Source of the DNA: Spirochaetales bacterium
Lineage (GTDB): Bacteria > Spirochaetota > Spirochaetia > Sphaerochaetales > Sphaerochaetaceae
Reading direction: 5' to 3'
Assembly: GCA_017962865.1 (NCBI GenBank)
Contig: JAGCUM010000231.1
Coordinates: forward strand, 1 to 6,354
Length of the DNA stretch: 6,354 nucleotides
The number at the start of each line of letters is the position of its first letter. The first letter of the stretch is position 1. The position numbers and the translations under genes are program-made. The notes under the pieces were generated by a model. The model was not told the origin of the DNA. It was given only the letters and a program-made list of their open reading frames with translations, and searched no databases. Of the stretch, positions 1 through 4,940 are shown one piece after another.

Positions 1-684
1 ATTTTCAGCGGCTTCTTCAAGTCCGACCTCGTAAACTATCCCGGTTATGTTGCATCCACAGTGTTCACCTGTGGATGCAATTTTCGTTGTCCCTACTGCC
101 ATAATCCGGAGTTCGTGATAAAGGGCTCGGACGAGACCTATTTCGGCGAGACATACACGGAAGAGGAGATTCTGGAGCACCTGCAGAAGCGCAAGGGCTT
201 TCTGGATGCCCTCGTGGTCTCCGGCGGAGAGCCCACGCTGCATGCCGATCTGGCATCTTTTCTTCGCAAGGTCAGGGCCATGGGCCTTAGGATCAAGCTC
301 GATACCAACGGCAGCAGGCCCGAAGTCCTGGCATCATTGATCGATGAAAAGCTCCTTGATTATGTTGCCATGGACCTCAAGGCTCCGCTCGAGAAGTATA
401 GCAAGGTAGGATTCGATAACCCAGAATTGATTGAAGAATCAATAAAATTACTGAAGACATCGAAAATAGACCACGAATTCCGTACCACATGTCCCAAAGG
501 TTTCTTCGAGGAAGGCGATTTTGCAGCCATGTCGAAGCTTGTAGGGGACTCTCCCTGGTACCTTCAGACCTTCAATCCGGCCAAAACCCTGGATCCTGCA
601 TACAACAACGTATCCTCCTATTCTAAAAACGAACTGTCAGATATAATAACCTCACTCGGACTGAAGAATACCGATGTCCGGTAA
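1..684 (+). CDS. nrdG: Anaerobic ribonucleotide reductase activating protein (NrdG2-type radical SAM), 5' end outside window
   Basis: This is a radical-SAM activase that uses a [4Fe-4S] cluster and S-adenosylmethionine to install the glycyl radical on class III (oxygen-sensitive) ribonucleotide reductase, which supplies deoxynucleotides without oxygen. The frame is open from base 1: the residues ahead of the first GTG (base 61) read GFFKSDLVNYPGYVASTVF, which matches the conserved family start 'GGF.K.SL.DYPG', so only a few N-terminal residues are missing and the GTG is not the start. Counting codons from base 1, the cluster motif CNFRCPYC has its cysteines at 26, 30 and 33. An SAM-binding SGGEP follows at 74-78, then DTNG and a DYVAMDLKAP segment. 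The 227 visible residues fit the family length. An extra cysteine (C24) stands where a glutamine or leucine is common. The partner nrdD is presumably upstream. The family is clear. The exact glycyl-radical partner is inferred, since pyruvate formate-lyase activases look similar. Confidence 0.9.
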   Translation: MFSGFFKSDLVNYPGYVASTVFTCGCNFRCPYCHNPEFVIKGSDETYFGETYTEEEILEHLQKRKGFLDALVVSGGEPTLHADLASFLRKVRAMGLRIKLDTNGSRPEVLASLIDEKLLDYVAMDLKAPLEKYSKVGFDNPELIEESIKLLKTSKIDHEFRTTCPKGFFEEGDFAAMSKLVGDSPWYLQTFNPAKTLDPAYNNVSSYSKNELSDIITSLGLKNTDVR

Positions 685-695
685 GTGGGATACAT

Positions 696-1304
696 ATGGA
701 TAGAAAGCTTTTCGTGTTTGACATAGGCGAGGTGGTGGTGTTCCATCCGTCGGTGATGGAAGGGTTCTGCAAGCGTTACGGCCTGGATATCGCCAAGGTG
801 AGTGCCGACTGGGCACATTACAGCAAGCCTTTCATGGACGGGTTCTGCGGCCCGGAGATCATGTACAGGATGTTCGAACACAAGTACAACATAGATCTGT
901 CGGACGACGATGTGATGATGACCTATTACCATCCCGTGGCAAATCAGCCGATGATCGACATAATCAACGAGCTCCGTGAAAACGGGCACAGGGTTGTATC
1001 CGGTTCGAATACATACGCAGGCCACTGGGAGTTCTGCAAGGCCATGGAGAGCCGTCCGCTTGCATGCTTCGACAAGCTCTATGCCTCGCACGAGATCCAC
1101 TACACCAAACCGGACGAGGAGTTCTACCTCTACATAATGAAAGAGGAGGGCTTCAGGCCCGAGGATTCCTTCTTCACGGACGATTTCACCGTGAACCTGC
1201 AGACGGCCTCACGTCTGGGGATGACGACATTCCACTATACACGCAACAACGAGGAGTTCAGGACATTCCTTGCACCATATCTGAATCGGGGAGACAGAAA
1301 ATGA
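696..1304 (+). CDS. HAD-superfamily phosphatase, YihX-like (subfamily IA)
   Basis: A 202-residue haloacid-dehalogenase-fold hydrolase, probably a cytoplasmic phosphatase acting on a small phosphorylated metabolite. All four HAD motifs are visible: motif I FDIGEVVV with the nucleophile D9; motif II VSGSNT (S104); motif III lysine in YTKPDEEFY (K138); and motif IV FFTDD (D162, D163). A helical cap lies between about residues 16 and 85. The second Asp of the usual DxD in motif I is Gly (D-I-G); this is also true of the FDLG group that includes E. coli YihX, an alpha-glucose-1-phosphate phosphatase, so activity is not excluded. The start ATG has only a weak SD (GTGGGA, 685-690), 11 bp after nrdG, which suggests co-transcription. 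Its end overlaps the lysC start by 4 bases. The substrate cannot be told from sequence; an amino-acid pathway phosphatase is possible but unsupported. Confidence 0.85.
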   Translation: MDRKLFVFDIGEVVVFHPSVMEGFCKRYGLDIAKVSADWAHYSKPFMDGFCGPEIMYRMFEHKYNIDLSDDDVMMTYYHPVANQPMIDIINELRENGHRVVSGSNTYAGHWEFCKAMESRPLACFDKLYASHEIHYTKPDEEFYLYIMKEEGFRPEDSFFTDDFTVNLQTASRLGMTTFHYTRNNEEFRTFLAPYLNRGDRK

Positions 1305-2626
1305 AGACAACGGCCCTCAAGTTCGGCGGAAGTTCATTGGCAGATGCCAATCAGTTCAGAAAAGTATCGGACATAATCCTTTCCCACGAAGGAAGGCTGT
1401 TCGTAGTGGCATCGGCCCCGGGAAAGCGGAGCAAGGACGATACCAAGGTCACGGATATGCTCTACGGTTGCTATGATCTCGCTTCAGACGGAAAGCCTTT
1501 TGCCGAGGCCCTTGAGAGGATCGAGGCCCGCTTCAGCTCCATCGCAGACGAGCTGGGCCTTGAAATCGACCTCAAAAAAGAGTTCGACATCATCGCAAAG
1601 CACCTTCAGGACGGTCCGCAGCGCGATTACATGGCAAGCCGCGGCGAGTATCTGAACTCCAAGCTCCTGGCAGCATTTCTGGGCTTTGACTTCATCGATC
1701 CCGCAAGCTGCATCTTCTTCAACGAAGAGGGCAACCTGGACGCAGAGAGGACGAACACCGCCCTCGGAGCCATCCTCAGGGAAAAGAAGAGGGCAGTTGT
1801 AGCAGGTTTCTACGGCACGGGCGCAGACGGAAACGTGAAGACCTTCTCCAGAGGCGGCTCGGATGTCACCGGTGCCATCGTGGCCAGGGCAGCAAAGGCC
1901 GATGTCTACGAGAACTGGACCGATGTCTCGGGCATGCTCAGCGCGGACCCCAGGATCGTCACCAATCCCGAACCGATTTCCGAAATCAGCTACAAGGAAC
2001 TTCGCGAGCGTTCCTACATGGGGGCCTCTGTCCTGCACGAGGATGCAGTCTTCCCCGTCAGACAGGCCGGAATCCCGATCAACATCCGCAATACCAACAG
2101 GCCCGAGGACTCCGGAACCTGGATCGTGCCGCACAGAAAGAACGATACCGCTGAGGGCAGGGTAGTTACTGGAATTGCCGGAAAGAAGGGCTTCAGCTCC
2201 ATCCGCGTCGAGAAAGCCATGCTCAACAACGAGGTCGGCTTTGCCGCAAGGCTGCTGGACATCATCGCCAGTGCAGGCGTCTCCTTCGAGCACGTTCCTT
2301 CCGGTATCGACACGATGAGCGTCATCGTGGACAGCGAGGATTTCCGTGCCCAGAGAAGCCGTATTCTCGAGAATGTGCAGGACACGCTCTCCCCGGATGC
2401 CCTGATCGTGGACACCTCGATTGCCCTGATTGCAGTCGTAGGCCTGGGTATGGTCTACCGCAAGGGAGTTGCCGCAAAGCTGTTCTATGCCCTGGCACGT
2501 GCCGATGTCAACATCAGGATGATCGACCAGGGATCCAGTGAGATCAATATCATTGTGGGAGTGGATGAGGCGGACTACGAGAAGGCCCTCAATGCCCTCT
2601 ACGATGCATTCTTCAAGCTGTCCTGA
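1301..2626 (+). CDS. lysC: Aspartate kinase with two C-terminal ACT domains
   Basis: A 441-residue enzyme that phosphorylates L-aspartate with ATP, the first step toward lysine, threonine, methionine and diaminopimelate. The kinase domain starts with KFGGSS (7-12). SRGEYLNS (113-120) carries the expected aspartate-binding R/E pair, FSRGGSD (182-188) is the conserved catalytic loop, and WTDVSGMLSADPR (206-218) matches the family's YTDVDGVYTADPR. MGASVLHEDAVFP (240-252) follows. Two ACT domains come after it, about 295-365 (IRVEKAMLNNEVGFAARLL) and 373-441 (IALIAVVGLGMVYRKGVAAK), which normally bind a feedback amino acid. The ATG at 1301 was chosen because it has a good SD (GGGGAG, 1288-1293, 7-base spacing), starts the protein directly before KFGGSS, and overlaps the HAD stop as ATGA, a sign of translational coupling. 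Which amino acid inhibits it cannot be read from the sequence. There is no homoserine dehydrogenase fusion. Confidence 0.95.
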   Translation: MKTTALKFGGSSLADANQFRKVSDIILSHEGRLFVVASAPGKRSKDDTKVTDMLYGCYDLASDGKPFAEALERIEARFSSIADELGLEIDLKKEFDIIAKHLQDGPQRDYMASRGEYLNSKLLAAFLGFDFIDPASCIFFNEEGNLDAERTNTALGAILREKKRAVVAGFYGTGADGNVKTFSRGGSDVTGAIVARAAKADVYENWTDVSGMLSADPRIVTNPEPISEISYKELRERSYMGASVLHEDAVFPVRQAGIPINIRNTNRPEDSGTWIVPHRKNDTAEGRVVTGIAGKKGFSSIRVEKAMLNNEVGFAARLLDIIASAGVSFEHVPSGIDTMSVIVDSEDFRAQRSRILENVQDTLSPDALIVDTSIALIAVVGLGMVYRKGVAAKLFYALARADVNIRMIDQGSSEINIIVGVDEADYEKALNALYDAFFKLS

Positions 2627-2629
2627 GAA

Positions 2630-3346
2630 TCAGGAAGGATAGACCTCGAAAGTATCGACAAACGGCAGACTCGTCAGGATATCGACGTGCTCCATGATCG
2701 ACAGCTTGTCGCTCAGGACAACGTTTGCCTTGACGAATATCTCATTGTTCTCATTTCTCGAGAAGGTGAAATCCCTGAGCCTTGCGCCTGCTTTCTCCAG
2801 CTCTTCGTTGAACTGGTTCAGCGTCATTCCGTGCTTTGACACATGGCTGGAGACCGTTACGATGGTCTGGAAGGCAATCTTCTGATGATGGATTCTCAGA
2901 AGGATGTTGACCAGTACCAGTATCAGGGTAGCGGAGATTCCGAGGATGTACATGCCGCATCCGAAGCACATTCCGATGCCCACCGTGGCCCAGAGACCTG
3001 CGGCGGTGGTAAGTCCTATGATGCTTTCCTTACGTACGAAGATGACTCCTGCACCGAGGAAACCTATGGACTGGATTACGCCGGCTGCGATTCTTCCTCC
3101 GTCGGAGGTGAGCCTTGCATCGGGGATGCTTGCGATATCGATGAAACCGTACTTCGAGACGATCATGAGTATTGCGGCGGAAATTGCCACGATGACGTGG
3201 GTCCTGAGTCCCGCGTTCTTGTATCTGCGTTCCCTTTCAAGTCCGATTATGGCACCGCAGACTGCGGAAAGGATGATCCTCAGCCCGATATCCAGGTAAT
3301 CGACAAGGGTGAAATAATTGAACATAGGTGCAAGATCGAAATGCAT
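2630..3346 (-). CDS. MgtC/SapB-family inner-membrane protein with C-terminal ACT-like domain
   Basis: A 238-residue membrane protein. The N-terminal half shows the MgtC signature: GAIIGLERERRYKNAGLRTH (31-50), then RIAAGVIQSIGFLGAGVIF (85-103) and GLTTAAGLWATVGIGMCFG (111-129). Hydrophobic segments lie at about 20-36, 48-66, 86-104, 109-128 and 131-151. A soluble tail of about 80 residues (158-238) has the alternating pattern of the ACT-like domain found in longer MgtC relatives. Family members are linked to growth in low Mg2+, to membrane potential or F-ATPase control and, in pathogens, to survival in macrophages; many environmental members have no known role. The start is firm: AAGGAG (3355-3360) lies 8 bases ahead of the ATG, behind a strong promoter. 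It is convergent with lysC, with 3 bases between stop codons. A virulence role should not be assumed. Confidence 0.9.
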   Translation of the reverse strand: MHFDLAPMFNYFTLVDYLDIGLRIILSAVCGAIIGLERERRYKNAGLRTHVIVAISAAILMIVSKYGFIDIASIPDARLTSDGGRIAAGVIQSIGFLGAGVIFVRKESIIGLTTAAGLWATVGIGMCFGCGMYILGISATLILVLVNILLRIHHQKIAFQTIVTVSSHVSKHGMTLNQFNEELEKAGARLRDFTFSRNENNEIFVKANVVLSDKLSIMEHVDILTSLPFVDTFEVYPS

Positions 3347-3364
3347 GCAATACGCTCCTTATCT

Positions 3365-3382
3365 GTCAGTTTATTTACTGAC
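3365..3382 (-). promoter_or_regulatory. Inverted repeat at the 5' end of the mgtC-family leader
   Basis: A perfect 6-bp inverted repeat, GTCAGT ttattt ACTGAC, sits a few bases downstream of the predicted transcription start and 4 bases before the Shine-Dalgarno of the MgtC-family gene. It could be an mRNA 5' stem-loop that protects the transcript, or an operator for a repressor binding just after the start site. The sequence does not decide between the two. Confidence 0.45.
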
Positions 3383-3391
3383 GTAAAGGAA

Positions 3392-3420
3392 ATTATAGCA
3401 CCGCAATTTTCACAAAGCAA
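3392..3420 (-). promoter_or_regulatory. Sigma-70-type promoter for the MgtC-family gene
   Basis: Read on the - strand, TTGCTT (3420-3415) is followed by a 17-bp spacer and a perfect TATAAT (3397-3392). The bases just before the -10 box give TGC-TATAAT, an extended -10, which makes up for the weak -35. Transcription would start near 3385, giving a leader of about 40 nt with an AAGGAG ribosome site. Confidence 0.75.
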
Positions 3421-3435
3421 GGAAAAGTGTCAGCA

Positions 3436-3470
3436 ATAAAAACGAAACGGCCACCCTTAGGTGACCGTTT
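3436..3470 (-). terminator. Intrinsic terminator of tRNA-Lys
   Basis: On the - strand, ACGGTCACC TAAG GGTGGCCGT forms a 9-bp stem (one G-U pair) with a 4-base loop (3447-3468). It is followed by TTCGTTTTTATT. It lies 8 bases past the tRNA 3' end. The + strand also has a short T run after the stem but no + strand gene reads into it. Confidence 0.8.
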
Positions 3471-3476
3471 TTGCTT

Positions 3477-3549
3477 TGAGCGGACAGGGGATCGAACCCT
3501 GGACCCGCAGATTAAGAGTCTGCTGCTCTACCGGCTGAGCTATCCGCCC
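3477..3549 (-). tRNA. tRNA-Lys (anticodon CTT)
   Basis: A 73-nt cloverleaf on the - strand. The acceptor stem GGGCGGA pairs with TCCGCTC (one G-U), with discriminator A73. The D arm is GCTC/GAGC. The anticodon stem GCAGA/TCTGC encloses loop CTCTTAA, so the anticodon is CTT, reading lysine AAG. The T arm CAGGG TTCGATC CCCTG is perfect. No CCA is encoded; the bases after A73 are AAG, so CCA must be added by the nucleotidyltransferase. A TTT-anticodon lysine tRNA would be expected elsewhere in the genome. Confidence 0.97.
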
Positions 3550-3561
3550 GACGCGAAGTAA

Positions 3562-3590
3562 TGTATAACATTTTTTGATTTATTGTGCAA
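3562..3590 (-). promoter_or_regulatory. Promoter of tRNA-Lys
   Basis: On the - strand, TTGCAC (3590-3585), a 17-bp A/T-rich spacer, and TATACA (3567-3562) preceded by TGT, an extended -10. The -10 is followed by a GC-rich CGCGTCGGGC stretch near the start site, the discriminator type often seen at stringently controlled stable-RNA promoters. The tRNA begins 12 bases after the -10 box. Confidence 0.6.
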
Positions 3591-3623
3591 TACCTGTCGG
3601 ACAATCTTTTGGGGGCCTTTCAA

Positions 3624-3653
3624 TTGATGTCCGTCCCGTGTTTATGGTATTCT
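3624..3653 (+). promoter_or_regulatory. Likely promoter of tRNA-Leu
   Basis: TTGATG (3624-3629), an 18-bp spacer and TATTCT (3648-3653) give 4/6 matches for each box. They end 9 bases before the tRNA 5' end, which is a normal stable-RNA layout. No better pair is visible in the 113-bp gap between the two divergent tRNA genes. Confidence 0.45.
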
Positions 3654-3662
3654 CGATAAAGC

Positions 3663-3742
3663 GCGAGGATGGTGGAACTGGCAGACACGTAGGATTTAGG
3701 TTCCTATTCGAAAGAGTGAGGGTTCAAGTCCCTTTCCTCGCA
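3663..3742 (+). tRNA. tRNA-Leu (anticodon TAG)
   Basis: An 80-nt class II tRNA. The acceptor GCGAGGA pairs fully with TCCTCGC, discriminator A (3742). The anticodon stem TAGGA/TCCTA encloses TTTAGGT, giving anticodon TAG (3697-3699) for leucine CUA. A short variable arm with a GAAA loop follows at about 3707-3717. The T arm is GAGGG TTCAAGT CCCTT. No CCA is encoded; the next bases are AAG. Its last 18 bases plus two downstream (3727-3744) are repeated exactly at 3878-3895. Confidence 0.96.
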
Positions 3743-3780
3743 AAGCATGGAGCAGGTCAGGGGCCTGCTCCTTTGCTTTG
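3743..3780 (+). terminator. Intrinsic terminator directly behind tRNA-Leu
   Basis: GGAGCAGG (3749-3756) pairs perfectly with CCTGCTCC (3764-3771) around a 7-base loop, followed by TTTGCTTTG. An outer stem, CAAAGCA (3741-3747) with TGCTTTG (3774-3780), can form as well. That outer stem would use the last acceptor base and discriminator of the tRNA, so it competes with the mature tRNA fold. Confidence 0.7.
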
Positions 3781-3792
3781 TCGGGAAGCAGT

Positions 3793-3883
3793 GGGACTCG
3801 AAGCCATGCGGTAGGAGGACGCACTGCGTCCGAAGCATGGCCGGCCCGGAAGGCGGACAACCGGGAGCCGGAGGGCGAGTCCC
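3793..3883. repeat. GC-rich nested palindromic element, possible three-way junction
   Basis: The 91-bp stretch is bounded by GGGACTCG (3793-3800) and its exact inverse CGAGTCCC (3876-3883). Inside are two arms. The first is CCATGC (3804-3809) with GCATGG (3835-3840), enclosing a 15-bp palindrome GGACGCA-c-TGCGTCC (3817-3831). The second is CCGGC-CCGG (3841-3849) with CCGG-ga-GCCGG (to 3871). A hand count gives 65 of 91 bases G or C (about 71%), well above the flanks. No open reading frame with coding character is present. The right outer arm lies within the second tRNA-Leu tail copy. This could be a REP/MITE-like mobile repeat or a structured RNA. I do not recognise the family. Confidence 0.6.
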
Positions 3884-3895
3884 TTTCCTCGCAAA
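3871..3895 (+). pseudogene. Second copy of the tRNA-Leu 3' end (T arm and acceptor strand)
   Basis: GAGGG-CG-AGTCCC continues through TCCTCGC and AAA. Compared with tRNA-Leu (3718-3744), the only change is TTCA to CG in the T loop, and bases 3878-3895 are an exact 18-bp repeat of 3727-3744, 151 bp downstream. No matching 5' half of a tRNA precedes it, so it cannot be a working tRNA. It could be a decayed tandem tRNA copy, or the far attachment-site copy left by a small integrated element. No integrase gene is in the window. Confidence 0.7.
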
Positions 3896-3931
3896 CACGA
3901 AGACCAGCCAAGCGCTGGTCTTCAGTGTTTT
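3893..3931 (+). terminator. Second hairpin terminator behind the tRNA-Leu tail copy
   Basis: AAGACCAGC (3900-3908) pairs perfectly with GCTGGTCTT (3914-3922) around a 5-base loop. An outer stem AAACAC/GTGTTT (3893-3898 with 3925-3930) ends in a T run. The plan (outer A/T-rich stem starting at the tail's CAAA, a small internal loop, then a strong inner stem) copies that of the first terminator at 3743-3780, although the inner-stem sequences differ. Confidence 0.6.
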
Positions 3932-3981
3932 GCGGCTCTCGCAATAATTTGGTGGGAATTCTTCTGTATAGACGACATGTT

Positions 3982-4070
3982 TTCCGCTTAAAACGGCAGG
4001 ACCTCATTCTAAGCGGAAGAAAATCGTAAATTCTTCCGCTTGGAATCGCATGACATCGATTTAGGCGGAA
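3982..4070. repeat. Two 37-bp units with TTCCGCTT/AAGCGGAA inverted arms
   Basis: Unit 1 (3982-4018) and unit 2 (4034-4070) are both exactly 37 bp: an 8-bp arm TTCCGCTT, 21 bp of centre, and an inverted arm (AAGCGGAA, or AGGCGGAA in unit 2). The centres agree at 12 of 21 positions, so the units look like diverged duplicates with a 52-bp period. Across the 15-bp gap, AAGCGGAAGAA (4011-4021) and TTCTTCCGCTT (4031-4041) make a perfect 11-bp inverted repeat with a 9-base loop. The region 3932-4191 around it has no credible gene: the left part is plain intergenic sequence, and 4120-4191 is strongly A/T-rich and leads into the tetR promoter. Function is unknown. Confidence 0.65.
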
Positions 4071-4191
4071 ATATGTCCGATTCAAGGGATAAGAAAACTT
4101 AAACCCTGAGATTTGCGTTTTTTCTTGATTAACCAACATAAAGGAAAATAATTATATTTACAATAAAGAAATATATTACAAAAAAAGGAAA

Positions 4192-4220
4192 TTGACATCT
4201 GTTTTTCAATGTGATAAAGT
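4192..4220 (+). promoter_or_regulatory. Sigma-70-type promoter for the tetR-lipoprotein unit
   Basis: A perfect TTGACA (4192-4197), a 17-bp spacer and TAAAGT (4215-4220, 4/6 to consensus) lie behind a very A/T-rich tract (4130-4190) that could act as an UP element. Transcription would start near 4227, about 50 nt ahead of the tetR start codon. The -10 box lies inside the operator palindromes. Confidence 0.75.
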
Positions 4221-4239
4221 TTTTATCATGATAAATCAC
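4211..4239. promoter_or_regulatory. Probable TetR operator: three alternating TGATAAA half-sites
   Basis: TGATAAA (4212-4218), its inverse TTTATCA (4222-4228) and TGATAAA again (4229-4235) make two overlapping palindromes that share the middle half-site: one 7-3-7, and one an unbroken 14-bp TTTATCATGATAAA. Outer GTGAT/ATCAC arms (4211-4215, 4235-4239) add a third symmetry. The sites cover the -10 box and the predicted start, so a bound dimer would block RNA polymerase. Binding by the adjacent TetR protein is inferred from position. Confidence 0.65.
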
Positions 4240-4276
4240 TTATCGGTATCCGACGGAGCCGTAAAGGAATTGATTC

Positions 4277-4921
4277 ATGCGCAATAAAGAAAAAGATGAG
4301 CTTGAGATGACCGAAAGGCGAAACGCCATCCTCAAAGAGGGGTTCAGGCTTTTCGAAGCAAAAGGCATAGAGACAACAGGCATGCAGGAGATTGCCAATG
4401 CCTGTCATCTGGGAATCGCCACACTCTACCGCTATTACAAAAACAAGATGGATCTCGTTCTGGATATCGGAACCCGCAAGTGGCAGGAATACTTCGTTCA
4501 TGTCTCGGAAGCCAGGGAAAAGAACAACGTAAGGCAGATGACTGCAGCAGAGGAAATGGCTTTCTATCTGGACTTCTACCTGGATCTGTACCGGAACCAC
4601 AAAGATCTGCTTCGTTTCAACAGCAATTTCAACAGCTATGTCAAACACGAGGGTGCCACCGTCGAGCAGCTGAAACCCTATCTCAGGGCCATAGGTACAA
4701 TGGCAGTCCTGTTTCATGAATTATACGAAAAAGGGAAGAACGACGGGACGATCCGCACCGATATGCCGGAGGAGAAGATGTTTGCATCAACCACACACAT
4801 CATGCTGGCAGTCGCCGTCAGATATGCCCAGGGTCTTCTCTACTCGGCAGAGAACGAAACCGACCGAACCGAGGAATTCAATCTTCTGAAGAACATCATT
4901 CTCAAGGAATTTGTGATTTGA
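4277..4921 (+). CDS. TetR/AcrR-family transcriptional regulator
   Basis: A 214-residue one-component repressor-type protein. The N-terminal DNA-binding domain (about residues 13-60) has the family pattern: ILKEGFRLFEAKGIETTGM (18-36), QEIANACHLGIATLYRYY as the helix-turn-helix (37-54), then KNKMDLV. The remaining 150 residues are the all-helical ligand-binding and dimerisation part, which is too variable to name a ligand. The first ATG has AAAGGA (4263-4268) 8 bases ahead and is preferred over the ATG ten codons later. Palindromes over its own -10 box suggest self-repression. The collagen-like lipoprotein gene starts 19 bp after its stop with no promoter or terminator between, so that gene is probably its co-transcribed target. 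TetR proteins often sit beside efflux genes; none is seen here within the window. Confidence 0.9.
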   Translation: MRNKEKDELEMTERRNAILKEGFRLFEAKGIETTGMQEIANACHLGIATLYRYYKNKMDLVLDIGTRKWQEYFVHVSEAREKNNVRQMTAAEEMAFYLDFYLDLYRNHKDLLRFNSNFNSYVKHEGATVEQLKPYLRAIGTMAVLFHELYEKGKNDGTIRTDMPEEKMFASTTHIMLAVAVRYAQGLLYSAENETDRTEEFNLLKNIILKEFVI

Positions 4922-4940
4922 AATAAATGGAGGTTAAAAC

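Noticed and set aside
61..684. GTG at base 61 as the start of the nrdG product
   Set aside because: The frame is open to base 1 and the upstream residues match the conserved family N-terminus, so the gene begins outside the window.
1064..1300. Upstream extension of the aspartate kinase frame to an ATG at 1064
   Set aside because: It overlaps the well-supported HAD gene in another frame, has no family similarity, and the ATG at 1301 has an SD and begins right before KFGGSS.
1484..2293. 269-codon - strand frame opposite lysC
   Set aside because: It is antisense to conserved kinase and ACT motifs and has no recognisable domain or SD.
3347..3385. Magnesium riboswitch ahead of the MgtC-family gene
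   Set aside because: The predicted leader is only about 40 nt and holds one small stem, far too short for the known Mg2+-sensing leaders.
2843..3439. 198-codon + strand frame opposite the MgtC-family gene
   Set aside because: The - strand frame has clear family motifs, membrane segments, an SD and a promoter; the + strand product is low-complexity Asp/Gly/Cys-rich shadow sequence.
3727..3895. Complete integrative element at tRNA-Leu
   Set aside because: The direct repeats fit an attachment site, but only 133 bp lie between them and no integrase or other mobility gene is in the window.
3575..4029. Short + strand frames across the tRNA-Leu region
   Set aside because: They cover a tRNA, a terminator and a palindromic element, with no ribosome site or protein-like composition.
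3982..4070. CRISPR array
   Set aside because: Only two units with diverged centres and palindromic outer arms, a single 15-bp gap, and no cas genes.
3696..4139. 147-codon open frame on the - strand
   Set aside because: It runs antisense through the tRNA-Leu gene, both hairpins and the 37-bp repeat units, and its Arg/Pro/Cys-rich product looks like translated repeat sequence.
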